Assembly (NCBI GenBank): GCA_001939145.1
Contig: LSRX01001223.1
Location: 107,458-171,457, forward strand
DNA: 64,000 bases
Direction: 5' to 3'
Source of the DNA: Symbiodinium microadriaticum
Lineage: Eukaryota > Sar > Dinophyceae > Suessiales > Symbiodiniaceae
Shown here in pieces: positions 24,634-34,359 of the stretch. A program made the position numbers and the translations under genes. The first letter of the stretch is position 1, and every line of letters begins with the position of its first letter. The notes below the pieces were generated by a model. The model was given only the letters and a program-made list of their open reading frames with translations. It ran no database searches and was not told where the DNA came from.

Positions 24634-25855
24634 CGTTCTGTTCATGTTGCGGGGTATGCAGAGACTTTAACATGCGAAAGACCGATGAAAGCCCCCTTGT
24701 TGCCGTTTTGCTTCCTTGCCCTTTCTTCGCCATGTCTCTATCAGGGTGCGAAGGTCCTGTTGCTCCTGGCGCTCTTTCCTCCGAAGACGAGCGCAGACTT
24801 GCTGGAGCTGCTGCTGGGAACTGGAGCTATGGGTTTTCCGTTTCTTTACCTCTCCATCTCTACCTCCCTCCGCTTCTCTCCCCGACTGCAAGCCGCTGAG
24901 CGCATGGCCACAAGTAGTCAATCGTCAGCTGCAGTATCAGGATTCTGTGCCGTGTCTGCTCCGCCGCCTCCTTGAAGAGCAGGTCGCCAAGGTCGCCCCC
25001 ACTTTGCGGCTCTTCGGCTCCAGCCTTCTTCGGATAGCCCGCCGCGCCCGCCGCGCCCGCTGCTCCGGCTGCGATGCCCAAGCATGGGCCATGGCAAAAG
25101 CTGATGCTGCCTTGGAAATCACAGCGAACCTAAAGAATGTCATGGGTTACTGTGAAAGTTTAAGCTAGGGCCGATCTTCTTAATCACGAAAGCTTTGAGA
25201 TAACTCCTTTCCCAGTGGCGGAAGGTGCCTCTGAAGTGCACGCCTTGCTGAAGGAGGCGAACTAAGTGTCTCTGGCCTTCGCTGTGAAAGCTGGAAAGCA
25301 GGAAGTCCGCCATTTTGGCCTCTGCTTCGCCTTCCAGAGACTTCAACTGTGGGTCCATCGCATCACTCTCCATCCCTGACTCCCTACGAGTATGCTACGA
25401 GATCGAGACTTCCAGGCTGCGGACAATCCAACCTTCCCACTGCGGCCAGTAGTCAGTATGCCGAATAGGCTGTGATCGCTGGCTGTTCTCTTTATGAAGA
25501 TGGCGAGAAAGATGGCAAGAATGCACAAGATGCCCAGCAAGGAGGGGAAGAGCAAGCAAGCACTGGAAGATTTCACCTTGTGAGGATCAACAACGCAACG
25601 ATGGCACGATTGGAACTACGGGGAAGACATACTCAACCAAAACGGCTTCCATATGCTTCCGTCACGCAAGTAACCGCAAGTACGCATGTGTGAAGACGTG
25701 GATCCATGAAGCGAACATGTGCTCAAGACGGGCCACATGCTGACCCGTCATCGGTCCCAACCTCTCCTACGACGTGAGAAGCTGCACCAGCTCGAATCAA
25801 ATGCACGGAAGCGTCATCTCCATACCATTACACCGCTACCTGCACAACATAGTAC
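24634..25855 (+). repeat. Segmental duplication block B (copy 2)
   Basis: This copy starts ttctgttcatgttgcggggt and runs into the assembly gap. A minus-strand frame homologous to copy 1 (LFKEAAEQTRH and TIDYLWPCAQRLAVGERS) is present but ends at a TAG that copy 1 lacks. Confidence 0.85.
25343..25576 (-). CDS. Possible membrane-segment exon, second copy
   Basis: This is the paralogue of 14,291-14,527 and starts with the same 20 residues. A 3-nt deletion relative to copy 1, in the overlapping frame (MDPQLKS against MDPQFLKS), keeps phase. Function is unknown. Confidence 0.35.
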   Translation of the reverse strand: MKSSSACLLFPSLLGILCILAIFLAIFIKRTASDHSLFGILTTGRSGKVGLSAAWKSRSRSILVGSQGWRVMRWTHS

Positions 25856-26243
25856 NNNNNNNNNNNNNNNNNNNNNNNNNNNNNNNNNNNNNNNNNNNNN
25901 NNNNNNNNNNNNNNNNNNNNNNNNNNNNNNNNNNNNNNNNNNNNNNNNNNNNNNNNNNNNNNNNNNNNNNNNNNNNNNNNNNNNNNNNNNNNNNNNNNNN
26001 NNNNNNNNNNNNNNNNNNNNNNNNNNNNNNNNNNNNNNNNNNNNNNNNNNNNNNNNNNNNNNNNNNNNNNNNNNNNNNNNNNNNNNNNNNNNNNNNNNNN
26101 NNNNNNNNNNNNNNNNNNNNNNNNNNNNNNNNNNNNNNNNNNNNNNNNNNNNNNNNNNNNNNNNNNNNNNNNNNNNNNNNNNNNNNNNNNNNNNNNNNNN
26201 NNNNNNNNNNNNNNNNNNNNNNNNNNNNNNNNNNNNNNNNNNN
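25856..26243. other. Assembly gap, 388 N
   Basis: This is a run of 388 undetermined bases inside the duplication. Frames drawn across it have no meaning. Single N positions also occur at 4,593, 15,500, 48,067 and 49,153. Confidence 0.99.
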
Positions 26244-26413
26244 TCAGTATGCCGAATAGGCTGTGATCGCTGGCTGTTCTCTTTATGAAGATGGCGAGAA
26301 AGATGGCAAGAATGCACAAGATGCCCAGCAGGGAGGGGAAGAGCAAGCAAGCACTGGAAGATTTCACCTTGTGAGGATCAACAACACAACGATGGCACGA
26401 TTGGAACTACGGG
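26244..26413 (+). repeat. Third partial copy of block B after the gap
   Basis: This matches 14,404-14,573 and 25,454-25,623, and at the differing sites (cagcaggg, aacaacacaac) it agrees with copy 1 rather than copy 2. It then breaks into a CATA microsatellite. Confidence 0.85.
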
Positions 26414-26520
26414 GTATACATACACATACATACATACATACATACATACATACATACACATACATACATACATACATACATACATACATACACATACATA
26501 CAGACATACATACATGCACA
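26413..26520. repeat. CATA microsatellite at duplication junction
   Basis: It joins the third block-B copy to block C. Confidence 0.9.
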
Positions 26521-26867
26521 CATACCTGTTACCTGCATACAAACATACCTGACCTATCTACCTGCCTACCTTGCCTGCATGTCATTCCTGCCTGCTTGCC
26601 CACCCGCACACCCGCCCGCCCACGCGCCTACACGCATACATAACATGCATGCACGCAGGTAGCAGATGTGCAAAGATCCCATGTAACGCAGATGTGCAGC
26701 AGAGAAGCCAAGAACGTGCTGCAGTGGTGATCTTTTTCCAACCGCCTCACTCTCGTGGGTGCCGGCTGCATTGCAGGAGAAAGCACGACCTGCATGGTCT
26801 CGCGAGGTTTTGGTTTGTGACGGGGTTGGCGGAGTTGCGGTTGCCACTGGCTCTTCGTTACTCCGTC
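26520..26867 (+). repeat. Segmental duplication block C (copy 2)
   Basis: This is the copy of 15,390-15,826. After tccgtc it passes to block D, lacking about 1.6 kb present in copy 1 (15,827-17,435). Confidence 0.8.
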
Positions 26868-26894
26868 CGTGCTTTCGCTCCCTGTTCGTTTTAC

Positions 26895-28340
26895 TGCAGG
26901 GGTCACTAGAGAACTGCAATGCCGCAATGCCATAATATTTTACTGCGCTAATACTACAACACAATTTGCTGGAATGCTAAAATGCTGTGATGCTCGTCAT
27001 AATGCTGTAATACTAGATACAGGCTGGCACCCTGTGAATGGAAAATAGTTATTCAGTTTCCATTGCTCAAGTCAATGGCTCAAGGTTTGGGGGTTTAGGG
27101 GAGAATCGGCTGTTGCAGCTTGTCGTTTTCAGTTCATCCTGGGATTCAGGGGTTTCTAAGTTGATGCACCTGGGGGTGAAATGCTAAATGTCGTTCTCTG
27201 TTAAGTCTTGGCCTTGGAATTCAGGACTCGGCCCCAATGTAGCTGGGTTGTCTCCATGCAAACCCATTCCCACCGCAACGATTAACTCAAGATCCTAAAT
27301 CCTCGGTAACCCCCCCCAAGAGCCAACAGCTCGAACCTTTAATTAAACTCTTAACCCTGGGCCATTTAAATAAAAATAGAAAGTGCAAGATTTAAGGGTT
27401 CGGGCTGAGTATATCTAGGTCCAGAATCCCGGGCTATGCATCAGAATCCGGGGATGATTTCTTGCTGTCGCTGCATCAGGGCTGAAGCAGGACGTCGCTT
27501 TCCAGGCTTGGTTTGAAACTTTCGCATTCTGTTTTTGTTTCGACCTTACATGGTAATTTCGGCTGAAAGGCAAAAAAGTTCTGGCACACACCTAGAACTG
27601 ATGATCATATGCCCGGCTGTACCCAAAGAAATCCGAAAAAAACTGGATGGCAAGATGGGTTCGTGCAGCGAAAAACGAGGGAAACAGCTACGCCGGCGAA
27701 CGCAGGGTCTGTGCGTATCCTTACTGTTCTACTTCAACTTTAAGGGGTTTAGTGGGCTTAGTGCTTTAAACGTGTTCCGTGCTTTCGGGCTTTAAAGGAC
27801 CTGGGGGGGGTGAGGGGTGTTAGGGACGCTAAATCCTTTTTGGACCCAATGAGGCCCAGGACCGAATCAGGTCGTATAATGCCCACCCCCAACCCCCCGC
27901 TACATCTCGGATCGCTGAAGCCCCTCACAAGAGCCGTGCCTTCATTTCCCTGCAAAGGCTGCTCGAAATACTTTACTATAGTTCACCATAGAACACCCTT
28001 CTATTTTGCAGTAGAAGATATGGTCCCCGACGTGTTAGCTGCAAGACTCTAAAGCGCCAGCGGAGAAAAGCAAAATAGACTGCGCAAGCTCTAGCCGACT
28101 GCAAACTTCACTGACCTACAAGTCTTGAGACATGGTGTTGGCAGCACTGTCTATACAGCCCGCATTGCAGCACCGACGGCTACTATAAACAACGAAAGCA
28201 GTAGGCAAGAGGGAACTTTTCAATGACTCAATGGTACAGTTCCTTACAGCATAGTATGGTATAGTACAGCATGTTACAGTATAGTACCGTGCAGTACAGC
28301 ACTGTACCGTAAGAGCCGAGTAGAGTAAAGCAGAGGACAG
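26895..28340 (+). repeat. Segmental duplication block D (copy 2, diverged)
   Basis: This is the counterpart of 17,436-18,800. It ends in a degenerate AGTACAGTAT-type tract (28,250-28,320) that corresponds to one at about 18,725-18,780. Confidence 0.7.
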
Positions 28341-29188
28341 GAACATCTGGCCTGCCACAACCATGCAGCTGAGGCGACCTTTCGGCACGACAACGACAAC
28401 CTAAACTAGCTTTTCCTGTGGCACTGAAGACGACAGTGCAAACCATGAAAAAAGAGCAACCCGCATCCTTAACCTGGCCCGCGGATTTGCGGTCTTTCGT
28501 GGTGCCCTGTTTATACGGGGAGCGGGCACTGCAGGGTTCAGGCTTTGGGTTTAGATACAATAGAATCTCTCTAAGTAGAATCTTTCTGGCATGGTTCCCG
28601 GTTCCCGCTACAAATTTGTGCTATGGGGATGGAAATGTCAGATACCAAACGTCCGAAACACGCTGTAATCCCCGAACCCTAAACAGCCGTGGACGCATCC
28701 CAAGAGAACAAGTAAGTCCAAAATTCACCCGATTCGTTCTTATTGCCACCTGTTCAACCCGTTGAAGGTTGACGGGCGTGCATCCTGCATCCGAGATGTT
28801 GCTGCATACTAATACTATGAGATCTACTATACTACATACAAGACGACTATATTTTAATGTCTACTGTTTACTCTAAGAATGCTCCACAACTCTACTATAA
28901 AGCGCACGATGGCATGTACAACAGTATTTTGCACTGGTATCCCACCGCTTCTTGGGGCTGGGCACTTAAAACGCCGGCAGTAAGGCGAAGCATCCGTACA
29001 AACTACTTCCTGTGTTAAACTGTTACCGGGCAGGTGTTGCGCTCGCAGCGTCGTCGATGTACAGTGTGACTGAACGATTAAACTTTTCCATGATTGGCCC
29101 ATGTTTGCTTGGAGACAGTGTTACCATCGCAGGATCGTCCAATGGCAATGTACATGTGTGTCAGCAAGATTGTCTGGCGACAAACGGC

Positions 29189-29281
29189 CTGCCGCCACTC
29201 TTCCAATCTGGCGACGCCGTCATCCCCAACGGGGTTGTCATCGATGTTCAGCTCCGTCAGCGTGTCATTGCGCTTCAGAGC
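29189..29281 (-). CDS. Leucine-rich-repeat exon b
   Basis: This 93-nt exon reads ALKRNDTLTELNIDDNPVGD and then DGVARLEEWRQ, one RNI-type repeat unit. The acceptor GTTTCTCTCAG has a good pyrimidine tract. The donor is probably GCCGTT. The 108-nt intron to exon a starts with GC and ends with AG. Confidence 0.6.
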
Positions 29282-29389
29282 CTGAGAGAAACTTGCATTC
29301 GGCGCCAGGCCACTGCCAGGACTATTCCCCTCACTGCATCTTTTGGTTTCTATGAAATTAGTTTCGTGCTGGGGAGGCCCCGATGCCGC

Positions 29390-29479
29390 CTCGAGCAAGG
29401 CGAAAGCCCCCCTCTCCGTGATCTCGCAGCCACGCAAGCTGAGACTCAGCACTCTGTTCTGCGCAAGCGCCTCGCAGGA
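29390..29479 (-). CDS. Leucine-rich-repeat exon a (NLRC3-like RNI repeat)
   Basis: This 90-nt exon contains RVLSLSLRGCEITERGAFAL and ends LLE. This is the L..L.L..C.I...GA.AL pattern of ribonuclease-inhibitor-type leucine-rich repeats. The acceptor is CATCGCTTCAG and the donor GCGGCA (GC type). It joins in phase 0 to exon b to give GAFALLEALKRNDTLTEL, which restores the repeat exactly and so supports the splice. RNI repeats act in protein-protein binding. The remaining exons of this gene were not identified. Confidence 0.6.
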
Positions 29480-29849
29480 CTGAAGCGATGTTTGCTGCCA
29501 TCCTCCAGATGACCGAACGTGCAGCTTTACGTTTCGTGTCCCTTGCATCCTTGCCAGGGCCCTGGGGGGGGTGGTGGTGGAGTGGGAAGTTGGTGCACCG
29601 GATTTCTGGAGCAGAAAACGTTCGTTTCTCGACCTTTACGAAAACCCCAATCTAGATCGGTGGAGAGGCTTGGTTGAGAGTTGAGGGGCTGGCCCCCCTG
29701 GAGGGCGAAGTTTGGCTTTGAGGTGCATCTTGTATGTATGTATAAAAAAATTACATAAATAAATATATAAATAAATATATAAATCCAAATAAATATATAC
29801 ACATGTACATTATAGGGAGCCTTCGGGGATTTCTTCATCCGCACCGCAC

Positions 29850-29903
29850 CACTGCACACAAACGGGTGCTTCTTCAAGTCGTCGGGCTTGAAGGTCCATG
29901 TGC
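29850..29903 (-). CDS. Small beta-barrel (SH3-like) exon fragment, TWTFKPDDL
   Basis: This 54-nt exon, phase 1-1, reads TWTFKPDDLKKHPFVCS. It matches the C-terminal half of a DGRVxVRFPxGxWxFKPxxL-type repeat seen elsewhere in this window. It lies 370 nt upstream of the leucine-rich-repeat exons on the same strand and may belong to the same gene. Domain naming is tentative. Confidence 0.4.
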
Positions 29904-31149
29904 CTCAGTGTTGGATTTCGTCCCGTTTGGGATGTTCGGGTTCGGCGTCTAACTAGCAGTTGGGGGCTTGAAGCTGTGGGAGTCAACAGGCTCCGGGGGT
30001 TGAGGAGTCAGTGAGTTCGGATTTAGGGCTTAGGGGCCTCAGTCGACTGCAGACCCGCGGATCAGCAAATGTGGAGCGGAGGAGGACCGCACGTGGTGAG
30101 GGTTGAACTTGATGAAGATTACCGATGCACAAATGTCAGCAGACACCTTGCATATAGAAACCCTTTGTGTTGCCATTGTCGATAGTCCTTCGTTTGTTTC
30201 CTGCGCACGCAAAAAACCATAACACGAAACTGAGGAACTGGATTTGGTGTTCTAGGCATGCTGGAGGGCTCCCTAATACCTGCTTAAATAGGACGTTGCC
30301 AATGAGAAAACACGACCAGAACAAGAAATTGAGGTCAAGGGCTCAATTTCTTGCTTTGAGGGGTTCTGGTAAGGGCTGAACACGGACTCTATAGGGCTTC
30401 ATGGAGGTTCTAAGGATGCCATGCCTGAGTGGTTCAGCGAATAACTTAGTTTGGAAAGCGCTGCAGGCTCAATAATGTTGCAACCCTTTCAATTGAAGAA
30501 ACTTGGGTTAAGAAATCCATGGTTCCATGATCAACGCACCCAGATCCCTACCTGCTAGACTCTGAAACTTCACTCCTAGTTGTCAAGGTTAGCAACAGGG
30601 CCTTCACAATTTGGAATGGGGTTTTGCGGCACACTCTACTTCAATTTTGCAAGGGCTATAGCGCGACACCCTTAGTCAGTAGTGATTGAGGCCCCTGAAT
30701 ACAGGCAACTTTTACTGCAAAACGGGTCCACACCGTGCCTTTCGGCAGGTGCAACATCCTTGGTGGACTCAAGCTTTGGTGTCCAGTGCTTTACATTGGA
30801 AACCCAAAAACACCAAACCCATCGAACCTAAACCCTACAACCCTAGCGCCCTCAAACCCTAGACGCCTAGACGCCCCAAAACTCCAAGCCCTAAGTCCCC
30901 ATTCCGACACCCTGCAACCATGAAACTCCCAACGCAACAGATCCTTGATGAGCTAAATACTAAAACCCAAAACCACAAACCACCTTGAGAGCCTGGAATC
31001 CTGGCAGACTCAAAGGCCAAACCTTCAAGCCTGGGTTTCAAGATATCTCGGAAATCCGGCTTGAGCCTTGCAAAACAGTCTACAGGTAGCGGGTTCCCGG
31101 TCATGACTTCCGTATGCTGTACAAAAACGTGGGTGCTAAGGGGTCTAAG

Positions 31150-31290
31150 GTTTATGTCCTTACTTAAACAGGTAGGTTTTCGGTGGCTACAGACCCGAAG
31201 CCAACAGTTGGACGGGCCGCCGCGGGGGCAAAGCGATCAACCCAGTCGGGAAATCGCACTTTTACCTTGGGACGTCGGAGCGCATAGGGT
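31150..31290 (-). CDS. SH3-like exon, KVKVRFPDW
   Basis: The frame reads LRRPKVKVRFPDWVDRFAPA and then AARPTVGFGSVATENLP, conserved in the tandem copy with mostly conservative changes. It supplies the second half of the domain begun by the 32.0-kb exon. Exon ends were not resolved. Confidence 0.35.
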
Positions 31291-31671
31291 GTCAGGTCGA
31301 GCGAAGCTAATACATAACGTACGCAATAAGATCACCTTTGTATGACTCCTATCTTTACGGAGCTGCTTTTGAATTCAGTTCAGGGGCGCTTGAAACTCAC
31401 ACCCAATATCCACTAAACCCGAATAAGCCAGAAACCTCCAACCACGGAAACCTTTAACAGTTTGAAATGCTTGAAATGTGGTCGATTCCAACTGTTGTAA
31501 ACATCCGGGCCTCAAACCGATTGAAACAATTGAAATGATTTCAGTTATTTACAATGGTTTCCGTCAAGAATTAAGTGCAGGCATCAAACAGACCCGAAAG
31601 GCATCCCTCACATACATATATATACCGTACATAATACATGAAGACCACTTCGACTGCTTCTGCTTACAAGA

Positions 31672-31770
31672 TTTGCGAGGCATCGGCTGCCTCGATGTTC
31701 GAGTCCTCGGCGAGTACTTGGCCTATTTCACCGGTTGCAATGTCGTCGTCCAGTTTCGGACTCGGCTTAA
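31672..31770 (-). CDS. SH3-like exon, KLDDDIATGEIGQVL
   Basis: The frame reads KLDDDIATGEIGQVLAEDSN and then IEAADASQIL before a stop. Its homologue in the tandem copy (about 33,000-33,090) lacks one base (gttgcatgtcg against gttgcaatgtcg) and is broken. Boundaries are approximate. Confidence 0.35.
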
Positions 31771-31994
31771 GGTTCAGAGGAACTCCCCGTCTGGGGCATC
31801 GCTACTTACAATGTGGTCTTGGTGTACAATATATAGGTAGGTAGGAAGGTAGGTAGGTAGGTAGGTAGGTAGGTAGGTAGGTAGGTAGGTATGTATGTAT
31901 GTATATACCCATATATATATACACATACTGTATGTATATGTATATAGAGACATACATACACATATATTTGCAAATTTTTTAGTCTTAGTTTAGT

Positions 31995-32095
31995 AACCAT
32001 ATCTCCGGGGCTTCGACGCGGCCGTCGTTCCGCTCGTCGGAGACTACTTTCCCGATTTCGCCCTCGGCGATATCTTCGTCGTGCTTCCTTGAGGC
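31995..32095 (-). CDS. SH3-like exon, KHDEDIAEGEIGKVV
   Basis: The frame reads KHDEDIAEGEIGKVVSDERN and then DGRVEAPEI. GEIGKVV corresponds to GDIGTVV at 21.7 kb. It is paralogous to the exon at 31.7 kb (KLDDDIATGEIGQVLAED), which suggests internal duplication. Boundaries are approximate; the donor is near GTTACT. Confidence 0.4.
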
Positions 32096-32324
32096 AACGC
32101 GCGCAGGGTTTAGGGTTTAGGGGTTAGGGTTAGCCCTAAACCCTAAACCATAAAGGGTTTAGGATCCAGGAAGTTCGGATTTTTAGGGCCCCCCCGCCCC
32201 GAACATCTGAGGAGCCTTGCGCCAGAAACGACTTTCATTCCCAAACCCCTAAACCCCCTCAGGGCCTAAACCCCAAACCCCAAGTCCCCAACCCTAGACC
32301 AAGGGCTTAGGGACCAAATCCTTC

Positions 32325-33345
32325 TATTACTTTTGGTGGGGCTCGGAAATCCGGCTTGATTGAGCCTTGCAAAACGGTCTACAAGTAGGGGGTTCCCAGT
32401 CATGACTTCCGTATGCTGTAGAAAAAAGTCAGTGCTAACGGGGTCTGGGGGGTTAAGTCCTACTGAAACAGGTAGGTTTCCGGTGGCTACAGACCCGAAG
32501 CTCACTGTTGGACGGGCCGCCGCGGGTGGAAAGTGAAATATCCCGTCCGGAAATTTCACTATCACCTGGGGACGTCGGAGCGAATAGGGCGTCAGGTCGA
32601 GCGAAGCTAATATGTCACGTACGCAATAGGACCAGCTTTGCATTACTCGTATCTTTACGGAACTGCTTTTGAATTCAGTTCAGGGGCGCTTGAAATCCAC
32701 ACCCAACATCCACTAAACCCGAATAAGCCAGAAACCTCTAACCACGGCAACTTTTAACAGTTTGAAATGTGGTCGATTCCAACTGTTGTAAACATCCGGG
32801 CCTCCAAACGATTGAAACAATTGAAATGATTCCAATTATTTACAGTGGTTTCCGTCCAGAAATTAAGTGAAGGCATCAAACAGACCCGAAAGGTCTGTCT
32901 CACATGCATGTATACATACTCGAACATAATACACGAAGACGACTTGACTATTCACAACCCCCGACTGCTTCTGCTTACAAGCTTTCGAGGCATTGACTGC
33001 CTCGTCATGCGAGTCCTCGGCGAGTACTTGGCTTATCTCACCGGTTGCATGTCGTCGTCCAGTCTAGGACTCGGCTTAGGGTTCACAGGGATTCACCGTC
33101 TTGGGCATCGCTACTTACAATGGGGTCTTGGTGTACACAATATACATATATATATATATATATACAGAGAGAGAGAGAGAGACAGAAAGATAAATACGCA
33201 TATATTTGCCAGTATCTATTACTAGTTTTAATTTAGTACTGATATCTCCGGGGCTTCGACGCAGCCCTCGTCGTCCAGCTCTTCGGTGGGGATGTCGTCG
33301 TCGTGCTTCCTCGAGGCAACGCGTGCAGGGTTTCGGGGTTAGGCT
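32325..33345. repeat. Tandem segmental duplication, copy 2
   Basis: This segment repeats 31,030-32,130 with substitutions and small indels. The microsatellite differs: (TA)n and (GA)n at 33,141-33,181 here, against (GTAG)n and (GTAT)n in copy 1. It includes a minus-strand SH3-like half-domain, RRPQVIVKFPDGIFHFPPAA, at about 32,500-32,600, and the exon VASRKHDDDIPTEELDDEG at about 33,240-33,318. The counterpart of the copy-1 exon at 31.7 kb has lost one base and is frameshifted. Confidence 0.75.
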
Positions 33346-34285
33346 TTTGGGGTTTAGGATCCAGGATTTAGGGAATTTAGGGTTTAAGGTTTAGGGTTTA
33401 GGTTTGCGCTAAGTCTCGGAAGTTTTGGGCGTAGCGCTTGGGGAGTTTAGGACGGGGCTTCCTTAGGGATTTAGGGGATAAGCTTTTGATGGAGGAGCTT
33501 TGAACTCCAAACCTCAAACCTGAACATAAGCAGTGCCTTGCACCTAAGTGGCAGCTTCACCCCGAAACCCCACACGTCTTTGTGTGACCTTTTGCGGTGT
33601 TTTCGTTTGTGTAGTCTCGGTGCCCAATACACGCAAGTGCGTTTCAAGAAGCGTTTCTCTGAGCGTGTAGTAGCAATATCGCAGTCAGGAAATCCCAAAA
33701 CAGCAGGACTGGGGGCTAAACATCAAAGGCTGTGAAGTTCCAGAAAACACAAACGACATCTGGCACACCCATTGAACCCAATCGAGGCAAGATGGCATAA
33801 GACCGGAACGCCGCGAAATCCCTGCTAGCTCTCTACGGCCGAGATACACCAACCGCACATAGGACATGGGCTGGATGTTTTAAAGTTAGGAGCTTACGAT
33901 TAAGAACTGTGCTACCACATTCCATCGCACGCACACCATGTGCCCTTTGCCTTTAGCCTGCACCCCAAACCCTACATCCTGAAACCTCAGAAACTCTGAC
34001 AACAAACCACGATGATAAATGCACAACCCCAAGCCCCAATCCGTATCAGGCCCTCGGAATCTATTCGGATGTTTGCAAGGTTTCTGGGCTTATAAGCGCT
34101 CCATAAGGCTTCGGGCAGCCATCTGTGTCTCCGAACTCTCCAGAATCCAATGCGACACCAAAGCCGTGCATAAATCCTTCAGAAGGAACCTCAAAACACG
34201 ATCCGGAACTCCTGCAGCAACACCTGCAGGAACCGCCACGTGAGCCCGTACTTATGCATGTGAAATCTGTTGGAACCCTGATAGC

Positions 34286-34353
34286 TTGCTGGGGAGCCAT
34301 CTCAGATGTTTTGACGCGCCAACATCCGTTGGGAAACTTCACCTTCACGCGGC
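34286..34353 (-). CDS. SH3-like exon, RVKVKFPNG
   Basis: The exon reads RVKVKFPNGCWRVKTSEMAP and then QQ. The acceptor is GAACGAAG and the donor GCTATC (GC type), giving about 68 nt. The V-x-V-x-F-P-[ND]-G core is shared with 32.5 kb and 31.2 kb. The end is uncertain by a few bases. Confidence 0.45.
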
Positions 34354-34359
34354 CTTCGT

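Larger units (their letters stand above)
31030..32130. repeat. Tandem segmental duplication, copy 1
   Basis: This is the first copy of a unit of about 1.1 kb plus spacer, ending in TTTAGGG repeats (gcgcagggtttaggg). The copies share long stretches such as the one starting gggttcccggtcatgacttc. It contains the better preserved versions of the minus-strand exons listed separately. Confidence 0.75.

Noticed and set aside
25719-26367. Long frames crossing 25,856-26,243
   Set aside because: They run through undetermined bases.
30420-30500. tRNA-like start (gcctgagtggttcagcg)
   Set aside because: No B-box (GGTTCGANTCC), no acceptor-stem pairing and no plausible anticodon arm.
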